Assembly (NCBI RefSeq): GCF_008761635.1
Contig: NZ_CP044344.1
Coordinates: 3,720,001 to 3,784,000 of the forward strand
Direction: 5' to 3'
Source: Nocardioides cynanchi
GTDB lineage: Bacteria > Actinomycetota > Actinomycetes > Propionibacteriales > Nocardioidaceae
DNA: 64,000 nt
The notes beneath the pieces are model-generated. The model ran no database searches. It worked only from the letters and a program-made list of their open reading frames with translations, and had not been told where the DNA came from. Made by a program: the position numbers and the translations under genes. Below, in pieces: positions 56,934 through 64,000 of this stretch; the stretch's first letter is position 1; the number at the start of each line of letters is the position of its first letter.

Positions 56934-57831
56934 GGTGGCCGCGATCGACTGCGGGACCAACTCCGTCAAGCTCCTGATCGGCGACCTGCCCGCGGTCTCG
57001 GTCCGGGAGTCGCGGATGGTGCGCCTCGGCCAGGGGGTCGATGCCACCGGAGCGCTCGCCGACGAGGCGCTGGCCCGGACGTTCGCCGCGGTCGACGAGT
57101 ACGCCGTCCTGATCCGCGCCCACGGCGTCTCCCGGGTCCGCTTCTGCGCGACCTCGGCGACCCGCGACGCCAGCAACGCCAGCGTGTTCACCGACGGCGT
57201 GCGGGAGCGGCTCGGGGTCGACCCCGAGGTGCTGTCCGGACCCGAGGAGGCCGCGCTGGTCTTCGCCGGCGCCACCCGCACCCTGCGGGACGAGCTCGAG
57301 CCGCCGGTGCTGGTCGTCGACATCGGTGGCGGCTCCACCGAGCTGGTGCTCGGCGAGCACGAGCCTGACAGCGGAGTGTCGATGGACATCGGCGCGGTCC
57401 GGCTGCACGAGCGGCATCTCCACGACGACCCGCCCACCAGCGCCCAGATCGCCGCCTGCCTGGCCGATGTCGACGCGCACCTCGACGCCTGCCCGGTCCC
57501 GCTCGCCGACGCCCGCACCGTGGTCGGCACCTCGGGCACGATCAAGACGCTCGCGGCCGGGCTGCTGCACCTGCCGGTCTACGACCGCGACGCCGTCGAC
57601 GGCGCCCACCTGACCACGGCCGACACCCTCGCCTTCGTCGACCGGCTGCTGGCGATGACGGTGGCCGAGCGGCGTGCGCTGCCCTTCATGCACCCCGGTC
57701 GGGCCGACGTGATCGCGGCCGGCGCGCTGATCTGGAGGCGGGTGCTCGAGCAGGCGCAGGTCGACCGCTACCTGGTCTCGGAGGCCGACATCCTCTACGG
57801 CATCGCCTGGTCCCTGGTCGACGGGCCATGA
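56926..57831 (+). CDS. ppx: Ppx/GppA family exopolyphosphatase
   Basis: 301 aa, the short actinobacterial Ppx. The ASKHA fold has the phosphate-1 loop [43 protein letters not shown], the second phosphate loop [14 protein letters not shown] and [14 protein letters not shown]. It hydrolyses polyphosphate termini or pppGpp-like substrates; which one cannot be told from sequence. The stop overlaps the UDG gene (ATGA). Confidence 0.9.
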   Translation: MGEVAAIDCGTNSVKLLIGDLPAVSVRESRMVRLGQGVDATGALADEALARTFAAVDEYAVLIRAHGVSRVRFCATSATRDASNASVFTDGVRERLGVDPEVLSGPEEAALVFAGATRTLRDELEPPVLVVDIGGGSTELVLGEHEPDSGVSMDIGAVRLHERHLHDDPPTSAQIAACLADVDAHLDACPVPLADARTVVGTSGTIKTLAAGLLHLPVYDRDAVDGAHLTTADTLAFVDRLLAMTVAERRALPFMHPGRADVIAAGALIWRRVLEQAQVDRYLVSEADILYGIAWSLVDGP

Positions 57832-58676
57832 CCCTGCTCCCGCACCCGGTCACCGGCGAGCGGTTCGCCAGCCCGGTGCCCCCGGGGACCGGCTGGCCCG
57901 ACGACCCGGCGGCCCCCGACACCCCGGTTGCGCGCACGGCCGCCGGCGTACGACGGCTGGCCGCGACCGACGACCTCGCCGAGCTCGAGGCCCGGGTCAG
58001 TGTCTGCTCCGCCTGCCCACGCCTGGTCCGCTGGCGCGAGGACGTCGCCCTGGTCAAGCGGGCGTCGTTCGCCGACCAGCCCTACTGGGGTCGGCCGATC
58101 GCCGGCTGGGGCGCGCCGACCAGCGGCCCCGGGGAGCCCCGGATCCTGATTGTCGGGCTCGCCCCCGCGGCCAACGGCGGCAACCGGACCGGACGGGTCT
58201 TCACCGGTGACTCGTCGGGGGACTGGCTGTTCGCGAGCCTGCACCGGGTCGGGCTGGCGACCCAGGGGACCAGTGTCCACGCGGGAGACGGTCAGCGGCT
58301 GGTCAGCGCCCGGATGATCGCCACGGTGCGCTGCGCGCCGCCGGAGAACAAGCCGACCGTCTCCGAGCGGGACACCTGCGCTCCGTGGCTCGACCGGGAG
58401 CTGGCACTGCTGGCGCCGCAGCTGCGCGTCGTGGTCGCCCTCGGTGCGTACGGCTGGGCCGGAGCGCTGCGCGGCCTCGCCGGCGCGGGGTACGCCGTAC
58501 CCAGGCCGAAGCCGCGGTTCGCCCACGCGGCGCAGGTCGCGCTCGCCCGCGACGGCCACGAGGTGCGGCTGCTCGGCTGCTACCACCCCTCGCAACACAA
58601 CACGTTCACCGGCCGGCTCACCCCCGCGATGCTGGACCACGTGCTCGGCGCGGCCCGCGAGCTGGCCGTGCCCTGA
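57828..58676 (+). CDS. Uracil-DNA glycosylase, family 5 (UDGb) type
   Basis: 282 aa. Excises uracil and related deaminated bases from DNA. Fe-S ligands appear in [14 protein letters not shown] and later Cys ([17 protein letters not shown]). Motif A is [20 protein letters not shown], with Ala where families 1/4 have Asp/Glu, as in UDGb. Motif B is [15 protein letters not shown]. It ends with a normal C-terminus. Last gene of the eno-ppx-udg run. Confidence 0.86.
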   Translation: MTLLPHPVTGERFASPVPPGTGWPDDPAAPDTPVARTAAGVRRLAATDDLAELEARVSVCSACPRLVRWREDVALVKRASFADQPYWGRPIAGWGAPTSGPGEPRILIVGLAPAANGGNRTGRVFTGDSSGDWLFASLHRVGLATQGTSVHAGDGQRLVSARMIATVRCAPPENKPTVSERDTCAPWLDRELALLAPQLRVVVALGAYGWAGALRGLAGAGYAVPRPKPRFAHAAQVALARDGHEVRLLGCYHPSQHNTFTGRLTPAMLDHVLGAARELAVP

Positions 58677-58744
58677 CCCGGTGCCGGCCCGGACGTCATA
58701 CGGTGTGGTCGCTGGCACGACCACCTCGGATGACGTCGCGCACG

Positions 58745-58818
58745 GCCCCCGTATCCCAATCGGCAGAGGAAGCCGCCTTAAAAGCGGTTCAGTCTGGGTT
58801 CGACCCCCAGCGGGGGCA
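58745..58818 (+). tRNA. tRNA with UAA anticodon (tRNA-Leu) with a short variable arm
   Basis: Cloverleaf: acceptor GCCCCCG/CGGGGGC, D-arm TCCCAATCGGCAGAGGAA (with a weak stem), anticodon arm GCCGC-CTTAAAA-GCGGT (anticodon TAA), variable loop of about 5 nt TCAGT, T-arm CTGGG-TTCGACC-CCCAG, discriminator A. 74 nt; CCA is not encoded (ACCC follows). Leu tRNAs usually have a long class II variable arm; this one is class I. Actinobacteria and their phages do carry similar short UAA tRNAs as far as I know. It lies between the UDG and a secreted glycosidase. Confidence 0.88.
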
Positions 58819-58949
58819 CCCGTCGGCGAGCCCGGTCACCGTGCCGGCCGAGGAGGTCTCTGGCCGATCGGCCCGACTTTCCGGCATCGGCCGAAACCGG
58901 GGCTGGACCTCAGGTACGGTTCGCCCGCACGGTAAAGACTCGGACAAGG

Positions 58950-60272
58950 GTGAGGTACGTGGGGCAGATGTGGCGCAGGACCGGATCCGGCTTCCGCCTC
59001 GGCACGGCGGTGGCTGCGGCGTCCGTGCTGGCGCTGGTCCTGCAGAGCGGGGGAGCGGTAGCCCGCAGCGCCGCACCGACCGGAGGTCCTGGTGTGGCCC
59101 GGGTCTTCACGCCCGCCCACGGGACCTCGGTGACCTCGGCGTTCTTCGGCCTGCACGCTCCTCTGCTCGGCACGTTGTTCCCGGTCGTGAATCCCGCCGT
59201 GGTCGACCTGACCACCAACAACGTCTACTGGCCGCAGCTGGAGACGTCACCCGGCGTCTTCGACTTCAGCACGCTCGACCCGATGGTGGCCCAGGCCGCG
59301 GCCAACCATGCCAAGCCGCTGCTCGTGCTCGGTGTGACGCCGGCGTTCCACTCCACCACGCCCGGGCTGTCCCCGGCCGAGGCCCAGCCGACGGTGCCGG
59401 ACCTGACCGCGTGGAAGGCCTACGTGACCGCGGTCGCCACCCGGTACACCGACACCATCGACTACCAGATCTGGCCCGAGCCCAACGTCAAGAACAACTT
59501 CCAGGGCACGCCCGCGGAGATGGCGACACTCGTGGTCGCCGCGGCCAAGATCATCCACGGCATCGCGCCGGCTGCCACCGTGGTGGCGCCGGCGATGGTG
59601 CTGCGGCTGAGGTCCGAGCGGGTCTTCATGGCGGCGTTCTTCGATCCTGCACGCAACGGCGGCCTGTCGATCGGCAACTACGTCGACGCGGCGGGCGTCG
59701 ACCCCTATCCGCTGATGAACGGCACCCCCGAGGACTCCATCGCCCTGGTCCTGAACGCCCAGAAGGTGCTGGCGGCCGAGCACGTGAACCTGCCGCTGTG
59801 GAACCTCGAGGTCAACTACTTCGTCCCGGTCGGGGGTGTGACTCCGGCGGCTCCGCCCAGCGACCGCACCGCCTCGTCGTACGTCATCCGGACCTACGTG
59901 CTCAACGCCGCGGCCGGCGTCCGGCGGGTCTACTGGCTGGGCTGGCTGCGCTACTTCAACCTCGGCATCTCGATGGTCGAAGCGGACGGCGTGACGCCGA
60001 CCGCCGCCGGCAACGCCTTCACCCGGGTCCGCGCCTGGCTGCTCGGCCAGCACGCACGTGGCTGCGCCTACGACAAGGTCAGCGGCGTCTACTCCTGCCA
60101 GTTCGTCCGGGACGGACGTACCAGCTGGGTCTACTGGACCCAGCTCGGCTCGGCGCACGTCCGGGCTCCGGCCGGGGTGCGCCACGTGCAGACGATGTAC
60201 GGCGTGACCACGAGCACCCGCCGCGGCGACCGGATCCGGGTGACCAACGCTCCGGTCTGGGTCCACCACTGA
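58950..60272 (+). CDS. Secreted glycoside-hydrolase-like (beta/alpha) barrel protein
   Basis: 440 aa (GTG 58950; ATG 58968 also possible). The signal peptide (to about residue 40) has AVAAASVLALVLQSGGAVA. The barrel is of GH5/GH39-type clan A: NNVYWPQLETSPGVFDFSTL, the acid/base Glu in DYQIWPEPNVKNNF, and a candidate nucleophile Glu in LPLWNLEVNYFVPVGG. A C-terminal beta domain follows. Substrate unknown; probably acts on an external polysaccharide. The promoter must lie in the 130 bp after the tRNA. Confidence 0.75.
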   Translation: MRYVGQMWRRTGSGFRLGTAVAAASVLALVLQSGGAVARSAAPTGGPGVARVFTPAHGTSVTSAFFGLHAPLLGTLFPVVNPAVVDLTTNNVYWPQLETSPGVFDFSTLDPMVAQAAANHAKPLLVLGVTPAFHSTTPGLSPAEAQPTVPDLTAWKAYVTAVATRYTDTIDYQIWPEPNVKNNFQGTPAEMATLVVAAAKIIHGIAPAATVVAPAMVLRLRSERVFMAAFFDPARNGGLSIGNYVDAAGVDPYPLMNGTPEDSIALVLNAQKVLAAEHVNLPLWNLEVNYFVPVGGVTPAAPPSDRTASSYVIRTYVLNAAAGVRRVYWLGWLRYFNLGISMVEADGVTPTAAGNAFTRVRAWLLGQHARGCAYDKVSGVYSCQFVRDGRTSWVYWTQLGSAHVRAPAGVRHVQTMYGVTTSTRRGDRIRVTNAPVWVHH

Positions 60273-60285
60273 CCCAGCCGGTCGG

Positions 60286-61065
60286 TCAGCCCCGCGGCTC
60301 GCTCGCCGCGAGGTCGCGTAGCTCGTCGAGCCAGCCGGCTTCGTTCGGCCACACCGACCGCACCAGCCAGGTGGCGCCCGCGGCCGCGAACTCGTCCGCG
60401 CTGTAGCCGGGGGTCCACTGGGCGACCAGGTCCCAGTCGTCGTGCGGGTGCGGGCCGACGTACGACGCGAGATCGTCGGGACTCAGGAACGGGCTGGCGA
60501 TCGGGACGTAGCCGTCCCAGGCCCTCGCCCGGGCCAGTGGGCGCCGGTTGGGTGCCCGGCCGGCGACCCAGATCGGGATGCGCGGACGCTGCACCGGCAG
60601 CGGGCGGACCGACGCCTCCACGTCGAGGTGGGCGCCGTGGTGGGAGACCCGGCCGTCACCGAGGAGCCCGGCGAGCACGGTCAGTGCCTCGTCGGTGATC
60701 GCCGCCCGCAGCTGGTACGACGGCTCGTCGCCGAAGTCGGAGAAGTCCAGATCCGGCGGGTCGCCCAGGCCGACGCCGAGCGTCGCGCGACCGCCGCTGA
60801 GGTGGTCGAGGGTGACCAGGTGCTTGGCGACCACCTGCGGCCGTCGCCTCGACAGCGGGGTGACCATGGTGCCGAGCCGGATCGTCGAGGTCTCCTGGGC
60901 GATCGCCCCCAGCAGCACCCACGGGTCGTGCACCTCCACCACGTCGTCCCAGCGCAGGTGGTCCCAGAGGAAGACGCCGTCCCACCCGGAGGCCTCGGCC
61001 CGGACTGCGAGGGAGACCACGTCGGCCGGGTCGGTGAACGGCGGGACACTGAGGCAGAAGCGCAT
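60286..61065 (-). CDS. LLM-class flavin-dependent oxidoreductase (luciferase-like)
   Basis: 259 aa TIM-barrel, shorter than most (about 300). Start RFCLSVPPFTDPADVVSLAV, GWDGVFLWDHL, TSTIRLGTMVTPLSRRRPQV-VAKHLVTLDHLSGGRATLGVG are typical of F420/FMN-dependent monooxygenases. The second half has the usual IPIWVAGRAPNRRPLARAR. Substrate unknown. It converges with the glycosidase gene 13 bp away. Confidence 0.85.
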   Translation of the reverse strand: MRFCLSVPPFTDPADVVSLAVRAEASGWDGVFLWDHLRWDDVVEVHDPWVLLGAIAQETSTIRLGTMVTPLSRRRPQVVAKHLVTLDHLSGGRATLGVGLGDPPDLDFSDFGDEPSYQLRAAITDEALTVLAGLLGDGRVSHHGAHLDVEASVRPLPVQRPRIPIWVAGRAPNRRPLARARAWDGYVPIASPFLSPDDLASYVGPHPHDDWDLVAQWTPGYSADEFAAAGATWLVRSVWPNEAGWLDELRDLAASEPRG

Positions 61066-61216
61066 CCGGCGAACCTAGCAACGGCCGCCGACCTCGCCCG
61101 GGCTGAGTGCCTGCTGAGAGCCGACCCTCGGCGCTCCGGTTCGGGGCTGCCGATCGGTAGGATCGAGGCAAGCGTCCGTCAGAGCGACGGGCGCGACGGC
61201 CTCCAAGGAGGAGACC

Positions 61217-62080
61217 ATGCAGAGCAACAACCCCGTCTTCCGCAACTCCGACGAGTTCAACGGCAAGTCCACCAACGCCTACGGCAACCAGGTGACCGGC
61301 GGCGCGTCGTACCCCGGCTACGGGCAGTCCGACCCGTCCACCTGGGGTACCGGCACGCCCGGCTCGCCCACCCACACCGACGCCGCGACCGGCCCGATGA
61401 CGGTCGACTCCGTCGTCCAGAAGACCGGTGTCACGCTGGTCGTGCTGCTCGTGGCGGCGTTCGCGACCTGGGTGATGACGCCCACCATCGCGAACACGAT
61501 GACGCAGGCGCAGCTCAACCAGCTGTACGGCGCGATGACGATCGGTGGCCTGGGCGCGTTCGGCCTCTCGATGGTGAACTCCTTCAAGCGGGTGATCAGC
61601 CCGGCCCTGGTGCTGGCGTTCGCCGCCCTCGAGGGCGTGGCGCTCGGTGCGTTCAGCAAGTTCTTCGAGTACCAGTACGGCGGCGGCATCGTGATCCAGG
61701 CGGTGATCGGCACCTTCGCGGCCTTCGCCGGCACCCTGGCGGCCTACAAGTTCTTCGACATCAAGGTCAGCAGCAAGTTCCGGATGGGCGTGATCGCGGC
61801 CATGTTCGGCATGGTCGGGCTGATGATGCTCCAGCTCGTGGTCGGCCTGTTCGGCGGCGACCTCGGGATCAGCGGCCTGACCGGGATCGGCTTCGTCTTC
61901 TCCCTGCTCGGCCTCGTGCTCGGCATCTTCATGCTGATCCTCGACTTCGACTTCGTGGAGAACGGCGTGCGCGCCGGCCTGCCCGAGCGGGAGTCGTGGC
62001 GGGCAGCCTTCGCCCTGACCGTCAGCCTGGTCTGGATCTACACCAACCTGCTGCGGATCCTGGCGGTCATGCGCCGCTGA
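61217..62080 (+). CDS. Bax inhibitor-1/YccA family membrane protein
   Basis: 287 aa. A soluble Gly/Ser/Thr-rich N-terminus (about 1-65) is followed by about seven membrane helices. LMMLQLVVGLFGGD and the pore/pH-sensor-type acidic helix FMLILDFDFVENGVRAGLPE with the conserved Asp pair mark this Ca2+-leak channel family. AAGGAGGAG Shine-Dalgarno. It overlaps the GDSL gene on the other strand by 14 nt (convergent). Confidence 0.9.
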   Translation: MQSNNPVFRNSDEFNGKSTNAYGNQVTGGASYPGYGQSDPSTWGTGTPGSPTHTDAATGPMTVDSVVQKTGVTLVVLLVAAFATWVMTPTIANTMTQAQLNQLYGAMTIGGLGAFGLSMVNSFKRVISPALVLAFAALEGVALGAFSKFFEYQYGGGIVIQAVIGTFAAFAGTLAAYKFFDIKVSSKFRMGVIAAMFGMVGLMMLQLVVGLFGGDLGISGLTGIGFVFSLLGLVLGIFMLILDFDFVENGVRAGLPERESWRAAFALTVSLVWIYTNLLRILAVMRR

Positions 62081-63068
62081 CCTCGCGGTCGTCGTCGGGA
62101 GAGTCCTCTGCGGAGGGGGCCTCTGGGACGGAGCGCAGCCGGGCCCGCCGGCGCAGCTCCACCCAGAGGCCCTTCTTGTCCCCGAGCTCGGTGCCCGGCG
62201 TCTCGGCGGCGGCGACGGCCGCGGCGGCGACCGGCATCGTGCCCTCGCCGGGGGTACGACGGCGCGGCTCGTCGGCGCCGAAGCCCAGCGCGCTCAGGGC
62301 GCTGGGCACCAGCACCTCGGCCAGGGCGCGATAGCCCTCCGCCGACGGGTGGAACTGGTCCGGCCCGAACAGCAGCGCCGGAGCGGCCGCGAAGTCGGGC
62401 CCGAGGATCGAGCCGAGCGAGACTGCGACGCCGCCCGCCTCGACCGTGGCGATCGCCTGGGCGGCCGCGAGCCGCCGCGACCACGAGCGCGCCACCTGCT
62501 TCAGCGGCGGGGGGATCGGCTTGACCGTGCCGAGGTCGGGGCAGGTGCCGACCAGCACCTTCGAGTCCGCCTCCAGGAGGCGGCGGACACCGTCGGCCAG
62601 GTGCCGCACCGACTGGGAGGGCCGCACCTGGTGGGTCACGTCGTTGGCGCCGACCAGGATGATCGTGAGGTCCGGCTCGGTGAGCAGCGCACGGTCGATC
62701 TGGCCGGCGAGGTCGGAGGACTGAGCCCCGATCCGGGCGAACGCCCGCAGGTGCACCCGCCGGTCGGCACCGGCCGCGATCCCGCTGGCCAGGTGTGCGC
62801 CGGGGGTCTCGACCGCGCGGTCCACGCCGTACCCCGCCGCGCTGGAGTCGCCGAGCAGGGCCACCTTGATCGCGGGGCCGGGGCGGCCCCGGCCGTACCA
62901 GCCGGTCGAGTCCGGTGGCGCCACGTCGGGGGCGTCGCCGATCGCGCGCCGGGCCAGGTTCGCCTCGGTGCGCAGCACGCCGTACAACCCGGCTCCGAGC
63001 ACGGAGAGACCACCGCCCCCGAACGCCGCGGCGGCGGCCAGCTTGCGTGCCGCAGCGGCCTTGCCCAT
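62067..63068 (-). CDS. SGNH/GDSL hydrolase
   Basis: 333 aa from ATG 63068; upstream in-frame sequence is non-coding-like. Hydrophobic N-terminus (signal/anchor, about 5-35). Block I VALLGDSSAAGYGVD (Ser in GDSS), block III LTIILVGANDVTHQV (GxND) and block V DQFHPSAEGY (DxxH) complete the catalytic set. It is an esterase/lipase or acylhydrolase of unknown substrate, probably exported. The C-terminal about 60 residues are Ala/Arg/Glu-rich. Confidence 0.85.
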   Translation of the reverse strand: MGKAAAARKLAAAAAFGGGGLSVLGAGLYGVLRTEANLARRAIGDAPDVAPPDSTGWYGRGRPGPAIKVALLGDSSAAGYGVDRAVETPGAHLASGIAAGADRRVHLRAFARIGAQSSDLAGQIDRALLTEPDLTIILVGANDVTHQVRPSQSVRHLADGVRRLLEADSKVLVGTCPDLGTVKPIPPPLKQVARSWSRRLAAAQAIATVEAGGVAVSLGSILGPDFAAAPALLFGPDQFHPSAEGYRALAEVLVPSALSALGFGADEPRRRTPGEGTMPVAAAAVAAAETPGTELGDKKGLWVELRRRARLRSVPEAPSAEDSPDDDREVSGA

Positions 63069-63254
63069 GCCTGCCAACCTACCGATCCCGCCCCCGGGTG
63101 AACCCCCTCGGCCCTCCCCACCGGCGAGGGAGCCCTCGCGCGTGACTCGGCTCACGGCGCGATGTTGGAACGATCTAACACGCCCGAAACATTGACCGGG
63201 GAGAGTGATGACGACGGGCCGGACCGTGGCCCGCCCCACCGGAAGGAGCCCGAC

Positions 63255-63371
63255 ATGAACGGCACCACGATCCGCACGTTCGGCCGGCAGCTGCTGCGCC
63301 GCGCCAACGACTACACGCTCTGGGCGTTCAACCCCCAGCCGGAGCTCTCCAGCCGCTACTCGCGCGGCTGA
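63255..63371 (+). CDS. 38-residue small protein with strong Shine-Dalgarno
   Basis: ATG 63255 follows GGAAGGAGCCCGAC. The product MNGTTIRTFGRQLLRRANDY then TLWAFNPQPELSSRYSRG is basic and amphipathic with a Trp/Phe/Pro-rich end. Length, Shine-Dalgarno and isolation suggest a true small protein. A probable promoter region with ATGTTGGAACGATCTAACA lies 80-95 bp upstream. Function unknown. Confidence 0.5.
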   Translation: MNGTTIRTFGRQLLRRANDYTLWAFNPQPELSSRYSRG

Positions 63372-63374
63372 GGC

Positions 63375-64000
63375 TCAGCCCGGCGAGCCGTCCGGCCACC
63401 ACCCCTTCGTCAGCAGGGCGAGGTGGGTGACCCGCGGCTCCCGGGCCGGGCCGCGGCCCCGACCGCGGCCGAGAGCACGGCGGACCACCGCAGCCTCGTC
63501 CTCGAGGTGGACGCCGTCGAAGCCGCACCGCTCGCCGAGTCGCGCCAGCTCCTCGCCCGAGAGCGAGGTGATCCACGGCTCGCCCACCGCGGCGACCCGG
63601 GCAGCACGCTGCTTCTCCCACGCCCGGGCGAACACCGAGGCGCGAGGGTCCTGGGCCAGGTGGTCGAGCACCACGGCGCAGTGGGGCAGCCCGGCCAAGG
63701 TGCCCAGGGTGGCGGTGATCGCGTCGAGGGTGAGGTACGGCGTGACGCCGAGCCACCACACGAGGACCGGCCGGCTGACGTCCACGCACCCCGCCAGGAC
63801 CTCACCGAGATCGTCCTGCTCGAACTGCGTCGAGACGTGGGACACCGTGTCCGGCACCGCGATGCCGGCCGCCGACAGCCGCTCCAGCTTCCAGGCCTGG
63901 GTGGCGGGGTGGTCGATCTCGACCACGCGCAGACCGGGGTAGGGGTTGCGGTAGGCGAAGGTGTCCAGGCCGGCGCCCAGCACCACCAGCTGGTCGAGCC
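63375..64000 (-). CDS. PPM1/LCM-family SAM-dependent methyltransferase (partial)
   Basis: Cut by the right edge: the N-terminus lies beyond 64000. The visible 208 codons start LDQLVVLGAGLDTFAYR, the SAM-binding signature of the family, then VVEIDHPATQAWKLERL. VLVWWLGVTPYLT is the usual E/WEGVxxYL block, here WLGVTPYL, with Leu-Gly replacing the common Glu-Gly. The C-terminal block is WITSLSGEELARLGERCGFD. Substrate unknown; many actinobacterial members belong to natural-product or lipid pathways. Confidence 0.82.
   Translation of the reverse strand, partial: LDQLVVLGAGLDTFAYRNPYPGLRVVEIDHPATQAWKLERLSAAGIAVPDTVSHVSTQFEQDDLGEVLAGCVDVSRPVLVWWLGVTPYLTLDAITATLGTLAGLPHCAVVLDHLAQDPRASVFARAWEKQRAARVAAVGEPWITSLSGEELARLGERCGFDGVHLEDEAAVVRRALGRGRGRGPAREPRVTHLALLTKGWWPDGSPG

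Overview
The window is high-GC actinobacterial DNA with frequent GTG starts and many 4-bp stop/start overlaps (ATGA, GTGA, TGATG). The gene order glmU-prs-rplY-pth and mfd-lipoprotein-mazG-eno-ftsB-DUF501-ppx, together with family-typical small proteins, points to Nocardioidaceae (a Nocardioides-like organism). That placement is inference from gene order and composition; no marker gene was compared with a database.

Layout. (1) 1-1612: housekeeping end with a partial receiver-domain/thioredoxin-reductase-like gene, truA and an RsmC-like methyltransferase. (2) About 1654-24220: an integrated accessory island, visibly less GC-rich than its flanks. It begins with a P4-type primase/helicase gene that has lost its 5' part, then a phage-type zinc protein and a tyrosine integrase with a 25-codon leader ORF and several dyads. 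A plus-strand restriction-modification (R-M) operon follows (6.2-11.5 kb), in which methyltransferase motifs are spread over three genes and the helicase carries a GIY-YIG-like N-terminus. Facing it is a minus-strand four-gene operon (11.9-23.9 kb): SF1 helicase, NERD/pseudokinase/kinase/P-loop protein, an unknown 549-aa protein and a 1614-aa HerA/FtsK ATPase. The last three match in order, size and architecture what I know of MAD6-MAD7-MAD8 of the methylation-associated defence system (MADS), but MAD1-MAD5 are absent. This composite is the best candidate here for an undescribed defence system. (3) 24.2-30.8 kb: glmU, prs, pepN (opposite strand), rplY/ctc behind a structured leader, and pth. 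(4) 31.2-36.8 kb: a Tat-type secreted protein, a CysQ-like phosphatase, a small Cys-rich protein, a serpin lipoprotein, a SARP/BTAD regulator and a two-component pair. (5) 37.4-49.1 kb: a long plus-strand cluster of secreted or membrane-anchored proteins built around a complete Pst-type ABC transporter. It includes two extra phosphate-binding-protein-like surface proteins and a sortase-fold protein that has lost its catalytic His and Cys. (6) 49.2-58.7 kb: mfd, a SurA-like lipoprotein, mazG, a nine-unit 32-bp tandem array, eno, ftsB, DUF501, ppx and a family-5-type uracil-DNA glycosylase. (7) 58.7-64 kb: a short-variable-arm tRNA with UAA anticodon, a secreted glycosidase-like protein, a flavin-dependent oxidoreductase, a Bax inhibitor-1 family protein, a GDSL hydrolase, a 38-codon ORF and a truncated PPM1/LCM-type methyltransferase.

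How the parts work together. In the island, the R-M genes supply modification and DNA translocation. The convergent operon supplies a signalling kinase, nuclease-like NERD modules and two motor ATPases, so it could act as an effector arm that reads host methylation; this is inference. The pst-like cluster would import or sense phosphate at the envelope and ends in a peptidoglycan lytic transglycosylase. The remaining genes are ordinary envelope, nucleotide, translation and repair functions.
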